64,000 nucleotides of DNA, from NCBI GenBank assembly GCA_951812925.1, contig OX638369.1, positions 44,139,061 through 44,203,060 on the forward strand. The letters run 5' to 3'. This DNA is from Calliopum simillimum. Taxonomy: Eukaryota; Arthropoda; Insecta; Diptera; Lauxaniidae. Positions 22,487 to 33,553 of the stretch are shown piece by piece. Below the pieces are notes generated by a model. It saw nothing but the letters and a program-made list of their open reading frames with translations, ran no database searches and was not told where the DNA came from. The position numbers were made by a program, and so were the translations under genes. How positions within the stretch are numbered: position 1 is the first letter of the stretch; each line of letters begins with the position of its first letter.

Positions 22487-24946
22487 CTTCAATTATGGTT
22501 TCCGCCGATGAAGTTTCTGCATTGTTGTTACTGATTTTTGCTTCAGCAGCGTTCCGCTTTTTTATCGCATGCTTTTCGCTGCGCATGTATTCCTTATGCA
22601 ACGAAGTCATCTTTAATCCAGTTAAATCTGATTTTTGTCGCTTTATGATAGTCTGACGGCTAGGCACAATTACTGCATTTGTTGCAGGTGCAGTCACCGC
22701 AGCAGCTGTTGGCAATACATTTCCCGTTGCTGCCGATGTGGGCTGTTTTCCAACGCTTAAATTTTTCCGCTGTGTCATTGGTAGAGAATTAACTTTCGCC
22801 TTAGCATTTTTAATTTCTGGACGTTTCACTGATTTATGTTCTTCAGTTTGCTTTTCTTGCCTAGATGTCTTGCCATTTACATCTCGAACGCCGGTTACAT
22901 CAGCAGCAACTTTTCGCTGTTGTTCCTCTTCACGTTTTTCATTTAATAGCGACAGCGTTGGAAGACTTGCATAGCCAGTGGGTTGATTAAAGCGATTTGC
23001 CCAATGAAGACTTGAACGTCTGCGATTTTTGACCGTAAGCCAACCATCGTTATTCAAGTCGTTTGATAGGGAACCAGGCAACTGCTTTGGTTCAGAACGA
23101 CGATCATCATTGCCATTTATTTGATGTAAGCTACTGCGCGAAGATGAAGCAGTAATCCTTTCATTGCTGGCCTTCAGTGTTGAGCTAGAGCTGCCGATAT
23201 CTTCACGTGAAGATTTCCGTGAGCTGCTGATACGTAGTGAAGTTTTTGATGACGAAATGTTTGGAGCATTGGACTTGGCATTTGAATTCATATCGAACAT
23301 TGTTCGTGAGCGTGCGGACAAGCGGGCTTGAACATTGTTTGGTGCGCCATACATTTCAGTTTTGCTGGAAGGACGCGCCGGTATTGAATTGGAATTGCGC
23401 AAATTTCGAGCCGCGCTAGAAGTTGGAACTGTTGATGCTGCCAAAGAGGACTTCGTAGGAGCTGATACTACTGCTGCAGTTGTAGCAGAACGACGAAGAC
23501 TTGTATTTGATGTCGACTTAGGAACTACAGTTGGCTTATGATTAGTTAAAGAAGTAGCTGGAGCTGCTGCCGCTGGCGTAGTTCGTGTAGAATTAAGCTT
23601 AACATTTGGACGTGTATTTGCTGTCAAACGATTAACCACACTCGAATATTTCAAAGGGCTACTTTGTGCAGTACTAGCATGTGTCACTGAAGCCGCCTTC
23701 TTTACAACACTTTCTGTGGTAGGCTGTATAGGCAGAGGCGCTGACGCAGTTTTTGTGGACCCACTAATAGTTTCAACCTTATTATTTTCTACTAAATCAG
23801 GCTTTAACTCCGCCGTGGGTACAGCAATTTTACTTTCCGCAGCTAAAGCTTCAACCTTCTTTATAGAATCTGTTTTGATAACTTCCGTCACAGGTTCTAC
23901 CTTTTTGAGCAATGCTGTTTGTGGTGTTGGTGCTTTTCCTGCATCTTTTGTCAGTATTTCATCTTCCATGGCATTCAATTTTTGTACTGTCATCTCCAGC
24001 GCCGTTGGTTCACGTACTATTGCAAAATTTGATTCATTTTCAGGTGTGAGCGTTTCATTTGAGTCCGGCGTAGGTGGCAACTGATGTTCATTAATCGGTG
24101 GCCATTCCTCTTTCAAACGCAACTTTTCTCGTATCTCTGCCAATGTAAGATTTTCATCTTCTAAATCGGTTTGTGCGTATTGATGTCGTTTACTGTGTAT
24201 GTCATTGATTTCCGGTTCCGCTTGCACAATCACTGCTGCCGCTGGAGCATTAGGTATAATCCAACTGGGTGCTCCTTGTTCAGAGCCAGGAGTGTTGGCA
24301 TCATTCGGAAGTTGCCGTTTACTCGAAGCAAACAATTCACGCACATTTACACGCATTGCAGCTTTAGGCATCGGTTCGAAGGCGCGTAAGCCAACTTTAC
24401 GCGGTGAGAGTCCATCATTGGTAGCATTGTTGCAACATGGTGACGACTTGCCAGAATAACAAGGAGATGACATGCCCGATGTAGCCTGTGTTGGGCTGGA
24501 AAGTGATTTAGCACGTACACGCGGTGTTGGATTGCTTTTACGGACTTCCCACGCTAGTGAAAGTGGACGTTGTGGCAATGGCGTTGCCTCATAATCCCAA
24601 GAAACTTTAAACCATTCACTGAGTGCCTTAAAATCCCGTACATAATTTTCAAGCACCAATATTGCCTCCTGACAGGAGGATATGTTTTCATAGCACTCGA
24701 CGGTTTGATAGATTTCATTGACAGCACGCTGTAGATTGCCAAAAAGCAATGCCCAATATCGTGCTTGTAATTCAGACTTTTTGTCACGCCCCGTAGAGGC
24801 GCTTCGCACACGCGGTACAGAATTTTGTTTTGAAGCAGATCGTGTCATTAGATGACCCGGGGAATGTGGCCTATTTTTAGGTGTAAAACCACCGAGTGAG
24901 TGCGGTGATTTAGGTGATCTCGGTGGCTTACGGAATGTGGTAGTTT
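22487..24946 (-). CDS. Scaper: Scaper coding exon 2 (SCAPER N-terminal domain)
   Basis: A 2460-nt exon encoding about residues 30-849. The acceptor is CCTTTTCCAG and the donor GTATTT. Near residues 88-170 it carries the conserved SCAPER N-terminal block: QARYWALLFGNLQRAVNEI, VLENYVRDFKALSEWF and PLSLAWEVRK. The rest is a long low-complexity Ser/Thr/Ala-rich linker with few conserved motifs, as expected for a disordered scaffold. Upstream in-frame codons (RKPPRSPKSPHSLGGF) connect cleanly to exon 26961-27048, so translation does not start at the internal Met at 24848. The exon contains no frameshift. Confidence 0.96.
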
Positions 24947-25264
24947 CTGGAAAAGGAAATAATAGATAAATTTAAATTTCAACTTGTTTAGGAATTTAAA
25001 AAATTGATATCAGGTAATGATTTTTGCTGTTATGCATTAAATTATTTCTATAAATAAACTTAAGAACTACGCTCTAAAAACTTGAAAGTATTTTCTCCGA
25101 CCTCAAATTAAAAAATTGGTATGACAAATGCATTCAGTTAAGAGCAATAATACCTCTTTTTTTTTCATTCTTAGTGATAGAAACTGCAGCATTACGAAAC
25201 AACTAATAAGCCTCTTAATTTTCACTAGTAGGTCTATTTTTCCGTTTCACATGCAATTTTCTTC

Positions 25265-25830
25265 TTAGTTTCAGCTGCTTCTTAACTTGGGATGTGTACC
25301 AAGGACATTAGTTACTCTTATATTCGACCGTTCGAGTGGGAACATGTGTCACTGCAAGATCATGAATCTTAGGCGTAATAAACTGCAATTTCTCATCCAC
25401 TGAAGCTTAATAACAACCATAATTCAAGTTAATATTAATGACCTCATTACATAGAGCAGTGAGGTTAATAGAATTTTAGTCCCCATAAGAAAAGGTAGTT
25501 ATCTCAGCTCGACGACACAAATTAATAGTCAATGTGCAGAAGATGAAATCATGGTCCGAGATGAATGATAACTGATCATAGATGAGCACCTCCGTATTAT
25601 CAGATACTACAAAAAGTTCAAGTAAACTGGGACAAACATTAATACCAAATCTAGTAAGCACAGCTGAGTTAACAGTTGATAGTCCAGATGCACTGACCAG
25701 ATCATAAAAACTCTGTCACATAATCATTTACTAGAAGGTTTGTATTAAAATCACCACAGATCACATAATGATCAAAATCAATAGATCGCAACGATAACTC
25801 AGAAAAAACGCACATATATGAGTTTTGGTA
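25265..25830 (-). pseudogene. LINE endonuclease fragment (same family as 59.2-63.0 kb)
   Basis: The minus strand reads as the second half of a LINE endonuclease domain: DHYVICGDFNTNLL, then NVCPSLLELFVVSD and DQLSFISDHDFIFC. The LINE at 60086-62813 has DHFVICGDFNINLL, NACPSLLDVFVVSD and DQLSFISDHDMIFC at the matching positions, so this is an older member of that family. Stops and frame changes show it is dead. Both the 5' end and the whole RT region are absent, unusual for target-primed insertion, which normally keeps the 3' end; later deletion is likely. Confidence 0.85.
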
Positions 25831-26063
25831 CGTATATAAATTGCATCGCGACAATTTACATACTATGGTTTAATTTAATTGAAGATGCTCCGCCCTCTGT
25901 ACAAGAGAAGGTGTAGCAACGCGTACCGGGAAACGCTAGTATATATGTAAAAATTAACTTTAAATTAGTAACTCTACTATATTTGGCGTGAACAAAAATA
26001 TAATATCCTACAGCGAAACATTTTATAAACTTTACTTGTAAGAGATACATACATATACTTTTA

Positions 26064-26350
26064 AGAGAGATGCCACTCACTCTTGTCCGAATTCACCTAG
26101 TTTATGGTCTGAGCTTGGTTCGACTATTTCAAGAGTTTGTATGAAATTTTTTTTTGCATTATATCAAATAACGCATGAACTATGGCATTCAGAAAAAGTT
26201 GCTTGTTTGGGAGGTGCCACGCACTTTTGTCCGAACTCATTAAGTTTCTGGTCTAAGCTTGGTTCGAATATTTCAAGTATCTGTACGAAATTTGGTAACA
26301 TTATCTCAAATACCTCATAAACTACGGAATTTGGAAAAATTTGCTTATAT
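26064..26350. repeat. Two diverged ~142-bp repeats with GTGCCACGC motif
   Basis: Two direct units (starting near 26068 and 26213) share GATGCCACTCACTCTTGTCC / GGTGCCACGCACTTTTGTCC, TCTGAGCTTGGTTCGA and TATCAAATA. They are recognisable as old, diverged relatives of the 142-bp repeat inside the elements at 43.3, 47.7 and 50.9 kb. Confidence 0.65.
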
Positions 26351-26960
26351 CGAAGCTATCTTTTTCAACGAATTATCTTGGTTTCCCAATAATATTACAA
26401 TGATTACAACAGACAGCCAGCTACTAAAATACTCCCATATTTATAAATTTGTGTATTTCAAATTAGTAAAATATACCCAAGTTTTTAATAATGCCTGTAT
26501 TCGTCCCAGCTTTGTATGCGTAAACGGACGGAAATTGGGTAAATTCCGAAGCGGGACACAACGCATACAAACAAAATTTTCTAAGCATTACACAACAAGC
26601 TAAAAGTGGACTCATCTTTTGTTTCTAAAATAGAGCAGCCCCGCTAGCAGACCCTACATAACAAGCTACAAATCAGTTCACAATTATTTCGTCCCTTCAT
26701 ATATGTATGTATGTACCTTGTTCTCAGTAGTCCATCAAAATTTTGTCAAAAACTACAGAGCATTTACGATTTCCTTTACCTGATATATAAAATATTGAAA
26801 TAACTATATTGGCAACCAAATCTATTAATATTTTAGAATAATTATTCTTGCTCACCCCGAGCTATTTCAAGAACTGGGATTTAAGATTAAAGAGCCTTTC
26901 TTAACATCGTGTCAATTTCAACATGTAACTTATGCCATCATCTTAAGTTCTTACACTTAC

Positions 26961-27048
26961 TTTCATCTGAACCATGATACACTAGCAAATTTTTCGCATC
27001 GCGTCCTTCACGATCCAACATTTCTCGAACCTCTATTGTCATATCCAT
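26961..27048 (-). CDS. Scaper: Scaper first coding exon (start codon)
   Basis: An 88-nt coding exon. It starts at ATG (27048-27046) with MDMTIEVREMLDREG and ends at a GTAAGT donor. The single leftover base joins with AA from exon 22487-24946 to make Lys, keeping the frame open. The ATG is preceded by stops upstream and is the first Met in frame, but Met3 is an alternative. The exon is inferred from the splice match, not from family similarity, since SCAPER N-termini vary. Confidence 0.8.
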
Positions 27049-27781
27049 CGTGGACAAAACTGGCAAAATCAATCAATCAAACGTTGGCTGAAAGCCTGTA
27101 CAGGTCACTGACTCAGATAACCAGACGCCAAAAAGCGAATGGCAGCCAAAGTACAGCTGTCACTTGATCCCCGATTACAGCGGCTCCCACACAATTCCGT
27201 TTAACAGCTGCGTCTTAATTCGAGTCTATTCCGTCAAAACTCCAGCTTTGGATGTTAGCGGATGATGTCACTTCAACTGGGAAACGTGAAAATGATTAAA
27301 AAATGATAATTAACCCAGTAATTCTACTGCAAGTGGGCGGGTGTCTCGATGAGGCGGTGCAACGCCGCACACCTAGTGTTTTTATTGTTTGATGTTGTTG
27401 TTGTTGTTGCTTATGATTGCGAAACCTTTGACGAAAATTTACAATTTTTTTCTTTTGTTTTTAACAGCGTTCATTCACACAGTCGCTTCACTTTCCACAT
27501 TCTTGTTATTTGTTTCATTTTTCTTATTCGTTAATTGATATTTAATGCGTTTTATTGTTTATTTTTAATTGTTTTTTTAGTATTTTTGATTAAATCTGTC
27601 GCAGACAAACACGCGAATAACTATACAAACGATGAGAATTTTCTGAGCAGCTGTTTACAAATGTCAGAACAGAGAAGTAACAAAGTTAGCGAGATGTGCG
27701 CTGAGTGGATGTGTTCATTAAAGATGCGAAATTTATGGGGTATACACTAGCGAGTTTTAAAAGATATAAGCGACTCTTTTA
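27049..27781. promoter_or_regulatory. Scaper 5' UTR / probable promoter region
   Basis: Upstream of the Scaper start codon the sequence is less AT-rich (about 27060-27260, containing CAGCTGTCACTTGATC and GGCGGGTGTCTCG), as often seen near fly transcription starts. No TATA box or initiator can be fixed confidently on the minus strand. GTTGTTGTTGTTGTT occurs at about 27393-27409. The region ends at the MITE starting at 27782. Confidence 0.4.
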
Positions 27782-28349
27782 CTGCCATACCTAAATTGGA
27801 GCGTCAGCGTTATTTTACTGTCAAAAATTTCTCATGTACATACAATTTGTATGGCGCATACCGAAATTGCCAACGCTCAACGCTGAGCTATTCGAATTTC
27901 CAATTTTGACAAAGCGTTATTTAGTGAAGTTAGCTGCAGAAAGGTATAAAAAGAAACAATAGGTGCGTTTTTTTCGGCATTCTATCTGGACTTTCTTTAG
28001 CACTTTACGATAAATGTATGGGAAAGCAACAACAAATAGCGCTAAGCTAATGCACGTTAAATTAAAGTGGTAAGCTCCGCGGCTAAATATTGCCGTTTGA
28101 CACCGTTTTTTATTGATTATTAATCGGGTTTTTTTAATCGGTAATTGTGACTTCGCACTTGTTATCGATTGTAAGTTGACATTTGTGTGATGTTAACATT
28201 TCTGTGTAGTTTTAATTTATTTATTTTTTGCTATTGCTCGCTCGTCGGCTTTAGAAGTTATTGTGTTTCTTTAAAAAGTGTTTGTTTTATTTATATTTTA
28301 ATATAATTGAACGCATTCGCTTCTTCGTATGCCAATGAAATCCCTGTCA

Positions 28350-29474
28350 GCTATGGCGATAGATACCAATCGTTGTTGTCGCATACAAATTGGTTATTTG
28401 CTGAAAAAACTTTGTAAACGTTTTACTGCTGAGGAGCTCATTGAATTTATACCCGGTGATGATGAAGCAACACATCGTCGCCTTAAGAAAATACGCAAAC
28501 AAATGTGACGTGATACACGCAAAAAATTAAACGAAGAAAAGGATAAGAGTTCCTTGGAATGGAATAGTGTGACGTATGTATATAAACACGGTTTTGTTTT
28601 GATTGAGTTTGATTGGTTTTAAAAAAATTTATTTTTTCATTAGTATTGATGATGTTCTTGATGACTCTGATTCTGATTTACCGTTGTCATGATAACGCTG
28701 CAGCGGATAAATCTTAAATGAAATCTAAAAAAGATCGTGAGGATCCAGAGGATGTTGTAGATTTGGCAGATATAAAATCGATTGGCAATGTTTTAAGTGC
28801 GTTAGTATGAAAATACTCATTTGAAATTTAGTTAAAATAATAACTTTCCAAATATTTTATTACCAGCAAATCGTCCTGATTTATCCGGCACAAATGCAAC
28901 TGGAGATAGCAGTAGCGATGATAATGATGGTGACGATGCTATGGAAACAAAACCAGTAGTCAAACGTGGCATGGAAGAGGATTCTGGTAATGATTAGAAT
29001 ATTAAACAAATAACGCAAATGCAAAGTTTAATTTCTCAACAATTTAAGATAAAGTGAAACTCAACGCCTCAAATCGTAAACGTAAAGCTAACAATGCTAC
29101 AAGCATGCGCTCAGGTAAAACTTCTACCTCGCGTTATACTGCCGGTGGCAAGGGCATACATCGACCTGTTATACAGCTAAATCGGGCAAATCAGCATATA
29201 CAGGTAGTGAATACTCATCGAAAAAGGTAAAGGATGATATGAAAAAGAAAGGCAAAGTAGGTCCATACGCTTACATACCATTGAGTAGAAATTCCGTAAA
29301 TAAACGGTAAAATTAATTGAAACAATTCAAAATCATAATTTTAATAATAAATCTTCTTTAATTTACTATATAGGTCACGCGATTTCGCATGAGTTTAAAA
29401 GCGCTGTTAAAACTTCACGCAAAGCAGCATTGAAAGGTGTGAAGAGCAAGATACAAAAATCTTTTAAAAAATGA
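28350..29474 (+). pseudogene. RRP12-like gene fragment with introns
   Basis: Similar to the C-terminal part of RRP12, a nucleolar factor for export and maturation of pre-ribosomal subunits. Readable blocks are LLKKLCKRFTAEELIEFIPG, ATHRRLKKIRKQM, a Ser/Asp-rich acidic part, RYTAGGKGIHRPV and KKKGKVGPYAYIPLSR; the final exon runs to FKSAVKTSRKAALKGV and a TGA at 29474. GT-AG introns remain (for example about 28573-28642 and 29308-29371), so it was copied from DNA rather than from mRNA. A stop (CGA to TGA class, about 28506) and at least two frameshifts (near 28690 and near 29178) make it a pseudogene. The N-terminal bulk of the gene is absent. Confidence 0.82.
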
Positions 29475-29797
29475 AATGATTGCGGGTTTCTTTTTAAAAT
29501 ATAAAGTCAATATTTTATTGTAAGCTTGTAAAAAAAAAACAGTTTGCAAGCAAGGCGTGTTAAATTAATTACTGTATAAAATGAAGTACGCAAACTAAAT
29601 GATGCATATTTTTTTAAAATATTAGACTTATTTGGATCATTAAATACATTAAAAGTATTAAAATTACTTCTGGCCGTAAGTGACCTGAGAAAATTTCTGA
29701 ATACATTTATTTTTGCATACAAAAGTTGAACTCGTCTCTGTACACGATTAATTATACATTTACAGTTTATTTAAATCGTCAAAGTATTGCTTCTCAA

Positions 29798-30182
29798 TCA
29801 GGCCTGTTGCGTAATCCGTATGGTTTCAATTACTTTTCATTTAGGAGCCTTTTTGATGAAAATGGTGAGTCACACGATAAAAAGTATAAGAATCTTTTTT
29901 GTGGAAAATTACAGGTTCTACAAATAACATTGACTTGCATTAACGAAAAAGTAACCGTTTAAGAAACATTCTTAAAAACATGGGAAAAATCGAAAATTTA
30001 GGCTTTATCGAATATTTCCGCAACAGATACTTTTTAATAAATACAAATGAATATTATTTATAGAACCTGAAATTCTCCGCAAAAAAGATCCTTTACTTTT
30101 TATCGTGTGACTCACCATTTTCATCAAAAAGCCGCCTAACTAAAAAGTAATTGAAACCACGCGGATTACGGAACAGGCCTGA
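29798..30182. mobile_element. 385-bp MITE inside the Pack-type element
   Basis: Long inverted arms (about 29798-29930 and 30050-30182) begin TCAGGCCTGTTGCGTAATCC. They share ATGGTTTCAATTACTTTTC-type and TGATGAAAATGGTGAGTCAC blocks in mirror order. A 120-bp unpaired centre separates them. It lies between the 3' ends of the two captured gene pieces. No target duplication was fixed. Confidence 0.85.
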
Positions 30183-30259
30183 ATATGTGTAGTTGTCCAC
30201 TTATCATCTGGATCCACTCCAGCCATTGTCTCCTCATGAAAATTCAATTTATTGTTGTC

Positions 30260-30960
30260 ATCTAATCAAGTTATCGTATGCGTACGACTGCCATAACCGG
30301 CTTCTGGTATATGCACATTTAATGCACTTAAGTGTTCTCCCCACTATGGTGCTCGTCGTTGTAGTCCCTTGGCGTACTTTTTCGAAATGTGCTGATGATA
30401 AACTATCCAAAACCAAAGCAGCGACCTTCTTCATATTAATCAAGACCCGGTGGTACATTGCTGCAAAGTGGTCAGACAATTTTTCAACAAATTCATTGCT
30501 GATACCCTTCTCTTCAAATAAATTCATAAGTAAATCATATAGATAACCATCGAGCACATCACCAGCAACAGCGTATACTTTATCATTCCACTCGCCTTCA
30601 AAAATACACATTTCATAAATTTTTTGGTCATTGGTCGTCCTCCTGTGGTTTTCTTTGTAGGAAATTGTGGCTTGCTACGCATTTCACCCATATCGGGTTT
30701 ATCAGCATTTGGATCAATTTCGGGTTCTTCCTCAGTGTCAACTATATGATTGACGTTGAAACTGACGACAAGTGAATCCATCCAAAGCAGTTGGCACAAC
30801 TTTTGCTTTTTGTGCTTTACGCTCTGCGACAATTAGTTAAACTCAACCAATTCGCGTTCACCCTTGGTGTGAATGTGATGTTTAATACCACAACCGCAGC
30901 TACATCCTAAGCTTGGCTTTTGAACATTTAAAACCATAGCATGTCCATTACCCGAATAAT
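30260..30960 (-). pseudogene. P32 (C1QBP/MAM33-like) gene fragment
   Basis: Similar to P32, a small acidic, doughnut-shaped trimer mostly in the mitochondrial matrix. Readable from 5' to 3' on the minus strand: GERELVEF, VSFNVNHIVDTEEEPEIDPN, ADKPDMGEMRSKPQF, then in another frame IFEGEWNDKVYAVAGDVLDG, YLYDLLMNLFEEKGI and NEFVEKLSDHFAAM. The family block between KPQF and IFEGEWNDK is missing (about 40 residues), a frameshift occurs near 30610, and a stop follows GERELVEF near 30836. The wild-type C-terminus is degraded. Non-functional. Confidence 0.82.
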
Positions 30961-31466
30961 ATGGATTTTTCGACATGTGCCAAATGCTGTAAGTTGCTTT
31001 TACCGAAAATATTTTTCAGCGAATTTTCCTTGGCACTGGCCGATATTGAAAAAACATAATGTGACTTTGTTCGAACCATTAATTTTTCTGTAGAAAACTA
31101 TTTAATTTTTTCTAGAAAATTTTGTAAAAAATTAACCAAAAAAAAAAAAAAAACAGAAACATAAACAAATGTCAGCTGTTAATAAAGAAGAACATCATTT
31201 TCGAAAGTGCTATTCACAATGCAGCGTTTTGTTCGACCCACCGTTAGCACATTTAAGCCCACTTTAAGCCCACTTGCCACGAAAACGCACCTAATATGAT
31301 TTTGACAAACAAATGACTTCAACGCAACGCCCTTTATTTCGGTATGGCTCTTGACGCTTTTGTGTAACGTTAAATAACGCAACGCCTGACGCTCCAATTT
31401 AGGTATGGCAGTTACTGCAGAAATATATCTATTTCGGACAGTGGAAACCATTTAACAAATAACAAT

Positions 31467-32035
31467 AGCTGTGCTTAAAGCACTAAAGTGCTTAATTTAA
31501 CACAGATAAATTTGCGTGTTAAATTATGAGGCACAAAGTAGACTCTTGATGATGCCATACTACTCTCAATATTAGCTGTGTTTAATAAGATTTTAACATA
31601 GTTGCACCACATTTTTACCGATTGCCTAACTGCCATACCTAAATTGGAGCGTCAGGCGTTGCGTTATCTAACGTTACACAAAAGCGTCAAGCGCCATACC
31701 GAAATAAAGAGCGTTGCGTTGAAGTCATTTGTTTGTCAAATTCGTATTGTTGTTTCTTTTTTTACTTTTCTGCAGCTAACTTCACTCCATAACGCTTTGT
31801 CAAAATTGGAAATTCGAATAGCTGAGCGTTGAGCGTTGGCAATTTCGGTATGCGCCATACAAATTGTATTGTAACGCTAACGTTCCAATTTAGTTATGGC
31901 AGTTAGCAAGCGGAGGAAACGGAAACGAAAAGCAGAATAAAGTAAAACAAATAAGAGGAAGGAGGTAGCAAAAAAACTCGTTTTAGAAGAACAGTGGTAG
32001 CTACTTGTTAACACGGTGCCGTCTAGGACACAGCT
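31467..32035. mobile_element. Short element, AGCTGTG ends, AAT target duplication
   Basis: The ends AGCTGTG and CACAGCT are flanked by AAT on both sides (31464-31466, 32036-32038). Removing the nested MITE at 31630-31902 leaves about 296 bp, close to the 288-bp copy at 39401-39688. The two copies are in opposite orientation: AAAACGAGTTTTTT / GGAAACGGAAACGAAAAGCA here matches the reverse of CTCTAAAACG / TGCTTTTCGTTTCC there. Confidence 0.75.
31630..31902 (+). mobile_element. CTGCCATACC MITE, nested copy
   Basis: Nearly full-length copy (273 bp) of the MITE at 34609-34905. It contains TTGCGTTATCTAACGTTACA, GAAGTCATTTGTTTGTCAAA and CCATACAAATTGTA in the same order, but lacks the block with ATGAGAAATTTTTGA. 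The left flank is TAA and the right flank TTA, one mismatch from a 3-bp duplication. It was inserted into the AGCTGTG-ended element. Confidence 0.82.
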
Positions 32036-33393
32036 AATGTTATTTATTAAAAAAAAATGTTAGCTGCAACAAACAATTTGTAATTAAATTTAAGAATGGA
32101 AGTTATGGAAGCCTTCTTGCACCGAAGAAAATTATATTCATGGAGAGAGAAGATGCGCAATAAGAGATGTATTTAATACTATTTGCTGGAATTTTGAATA
32201 AAGCTGTTAAGACTTGCAGTTAAAGCAAAATTTTCAATTTTTTGAAGGAAAATCTTGGTGCAAGGAATGTAGCTATCGGAAATTAAAAAAAAATCCTAAA
32301 TAAATTCGGGTATAAGTTCGTGACTTCTGCATGGATATGAAACATATTGGAATCAAATGAAAGTTCTATGAAAAATCCATTATTTATTAGTAAACCACAA
32401 AAAGAATAATTAAAAATAAACAATTTTCATATGTCAAATTTTATAAATTTGTTTAAGTGTTTCCTTTTCACCGGCAAAAAGTAAATTTTTCTAGAACTGT
32501 ATACATTTTGGGGATGCAAAAACAAGAATTGTAATCATTGTTATGATATTTTCTTTGAATTTGATTTACCATATTTCGAATTTGACCGTGCACTACTACA
32601 ACAGTGTTTGATACTGAAAATGTCAAAACAGTTGTACCCGTCATCCGCTCCAGCAAAAACAAAATTGATGCTCTGTTTTTGTGTTTCATTCAGCATCACA
32701 CTAATCGTAGATCAAATGAATTCAAACTGAATAAAAAATAATCACATGAGCAATCAAAAATCTTTTCTCTTAACAGCCGCATAACACCTTAAGAAATCTT
32801 GAAACGGACATCCTGGAAATTCTGTAATATCTTACAAAGGCTCCTGCAGGGTGGTCGGCAACCTAGATCTTGAACTCTAAACAAGCCGATTGACTATCGA
32901 TAACAACATTTCGGTTTACCAACGACGAAGAGACGATCGATGTGGATCGTTAACATACCACAGCTTATAACCTGAGCGAAAACCTTTCGTCGGCCTCTTT
33001 TTGATCACTACCGCTGTACATCGATGACCGTCACCAACGTTCCTGTCGAACATATTGTTTGATACATGCATATCATCGAGTTAAAACTACAATCTAATTT
33101 ATTTTTTTTATGGCATAGAGCCGTTTTTATTCATGTTTTTATATACTTAACTCAAAGCATCAAAATTGTAGAAGTCTAGTTGTATTTTTAATCCGACGAT
33201 ATGTACTTGCAAACGGAAAATTAACTTTTTTATAACGTTCTTAAATCTTTATTTTTTCCCGAAATGGAGGAAAATTTCAAAAGTCCGGCATCCTTGCAGA
33301 TGACGTACTCGTCAGTTTACGAATTGTTGCTGTCACTTTGACGTTTAAAGTATCTGTGGTGAGACACAATCGAATGTTGGTGTATATGTGGGT
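32036..33393. other. Intergenic region, nothing firm
   Basis: Between Scaper and BicD. A more GC-rich patch at about 32830-33060 (containing CGACGAAGAGACGATCGATG and CATCGATGACCGTCACC) looks like it could be decayed coding sequence, but no frame gives a recognisable protein. The rest is AT-rich without a clear repeat structure. Confidence 0.45.
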
Positions 33394-33525
33394 TGTCACA
33401 CGAAGGGCACGTAGGGCACTTCAAGTTTGTAGGCAAACGGAGGGAAATGAAAAGCACCACTTCCCTCCGCTTGCCTAAAAATTTTAAGTGTTGTCTACGT
33501 GCCCGTGCCCTTCGTGTGGCTTCAC
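33394..33525. mobile_element. Small inverted repeat, CACACGAAGGGCAC arms
   Basis: Arms containing CACACGAAGGGCACGTAG and the complement (CTACGTGCCC..GTGCCCTTCGTGTG) surround a second pair, GGCAAACGGAGGGAA / TTCCCTCCGCTTGCC. It can fold over nearly its entire length. The TTCCCTCCGCTTGCC block also occurs in the element at 39401-39688. Probably a tiny MITE or a fragment of one. Confidence 0.65.
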
Positions 33526-33553
33526 TATAATAGAACAAAAGCAAATTTTAAAG

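Larger units (their letters stand above)
24947..26960. other. Scaper intron 1
   Basis: A 2.0 kb intron between the start-codon exon and exon 2. It holds a degraded LINE fragment (25265-25830) and a two-unit 'GTGCCACGC' repeat (26064-26350); these have separate entries. The remainder (25831-26063, 26351-26940) is AT-rich with no recognised feature, apart from a TATGTATGTATG microsatellite near 26700-26715. Confidence 0.7.
27961..31292. mobile_element. Pack-type transposon carrying RRP12-like and P32-like gene pieces
   Basis: A 3332-bp insertion inside the MITE. Its ends are inverted: AGGTGCGTTTT on the left and the complement on the right, followed by looser similarity (CGGCA/TGGCA). AAT on both sides (27958-27960, 31293-31295) is a likely 3-bp target duplication; a TA duplication with GGTGCG ends is the alternative. 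Inside are two host-gene pseudogenes in convergent orientation and a 385-bp MITE. The left subterminal GTATGGGAAAGCAACA is shared with the short element at 39401-39688. No transposase was found, so it would depend on another element. End type and 3-bp duplication are loosely PIF/Harbinger-like (inference). Confidence 0.72.
27782..31411 (-). mobile_element. 297-bp MITE copy split by a 3.3 kb insertion
   Basis: Left part 27782-27960 and right part 31293-31411 together equal one inverted copy of the MITE seen intact at 34609-34905: 298 bp remain after subtracting the 3332-bp insertion. The ends read CTGCCATACCTAAATTGGAG and its complement. TTA stands immediately outside both ends, a 3-bp target duplication like the ATA around the 34609 copy. 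The join at AAAGAAACAAT / AATATGATTTTGAC matches the reference copy (AAAGAAACAACAATATGAAT). Confidence 0.85.

Noticed and set aside
21008..24811. Long open frames opposite the Scaper exons (for example 21008-21349, 23716-24084)
   Set aside because: Shadows of a real coding frame with biased codons; no family similarity of their own.
24554..24848. Scaper starting at the internal Met at 24848
   Set aside because: The frame continues upstream to a splice acceptor and joins in phase to an ATG exon at 26961-27048.
28350..29474. RRP12-like sequence as a working gene
   Set aside because: A stop and at least two frameshifts interrupt conserved blocks, and the large N-terminal part is absent.
30260..30960. 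P32-like sequence as a working gene
   Set aside because: Missing central block, a frameshift and a stop within conserved sequence.
32830..33060. Decayed retrotransposon or host exon in a GC-richer patch
   Set aside because: No frame on either strand gave a recognisable domain; left as unannotated.
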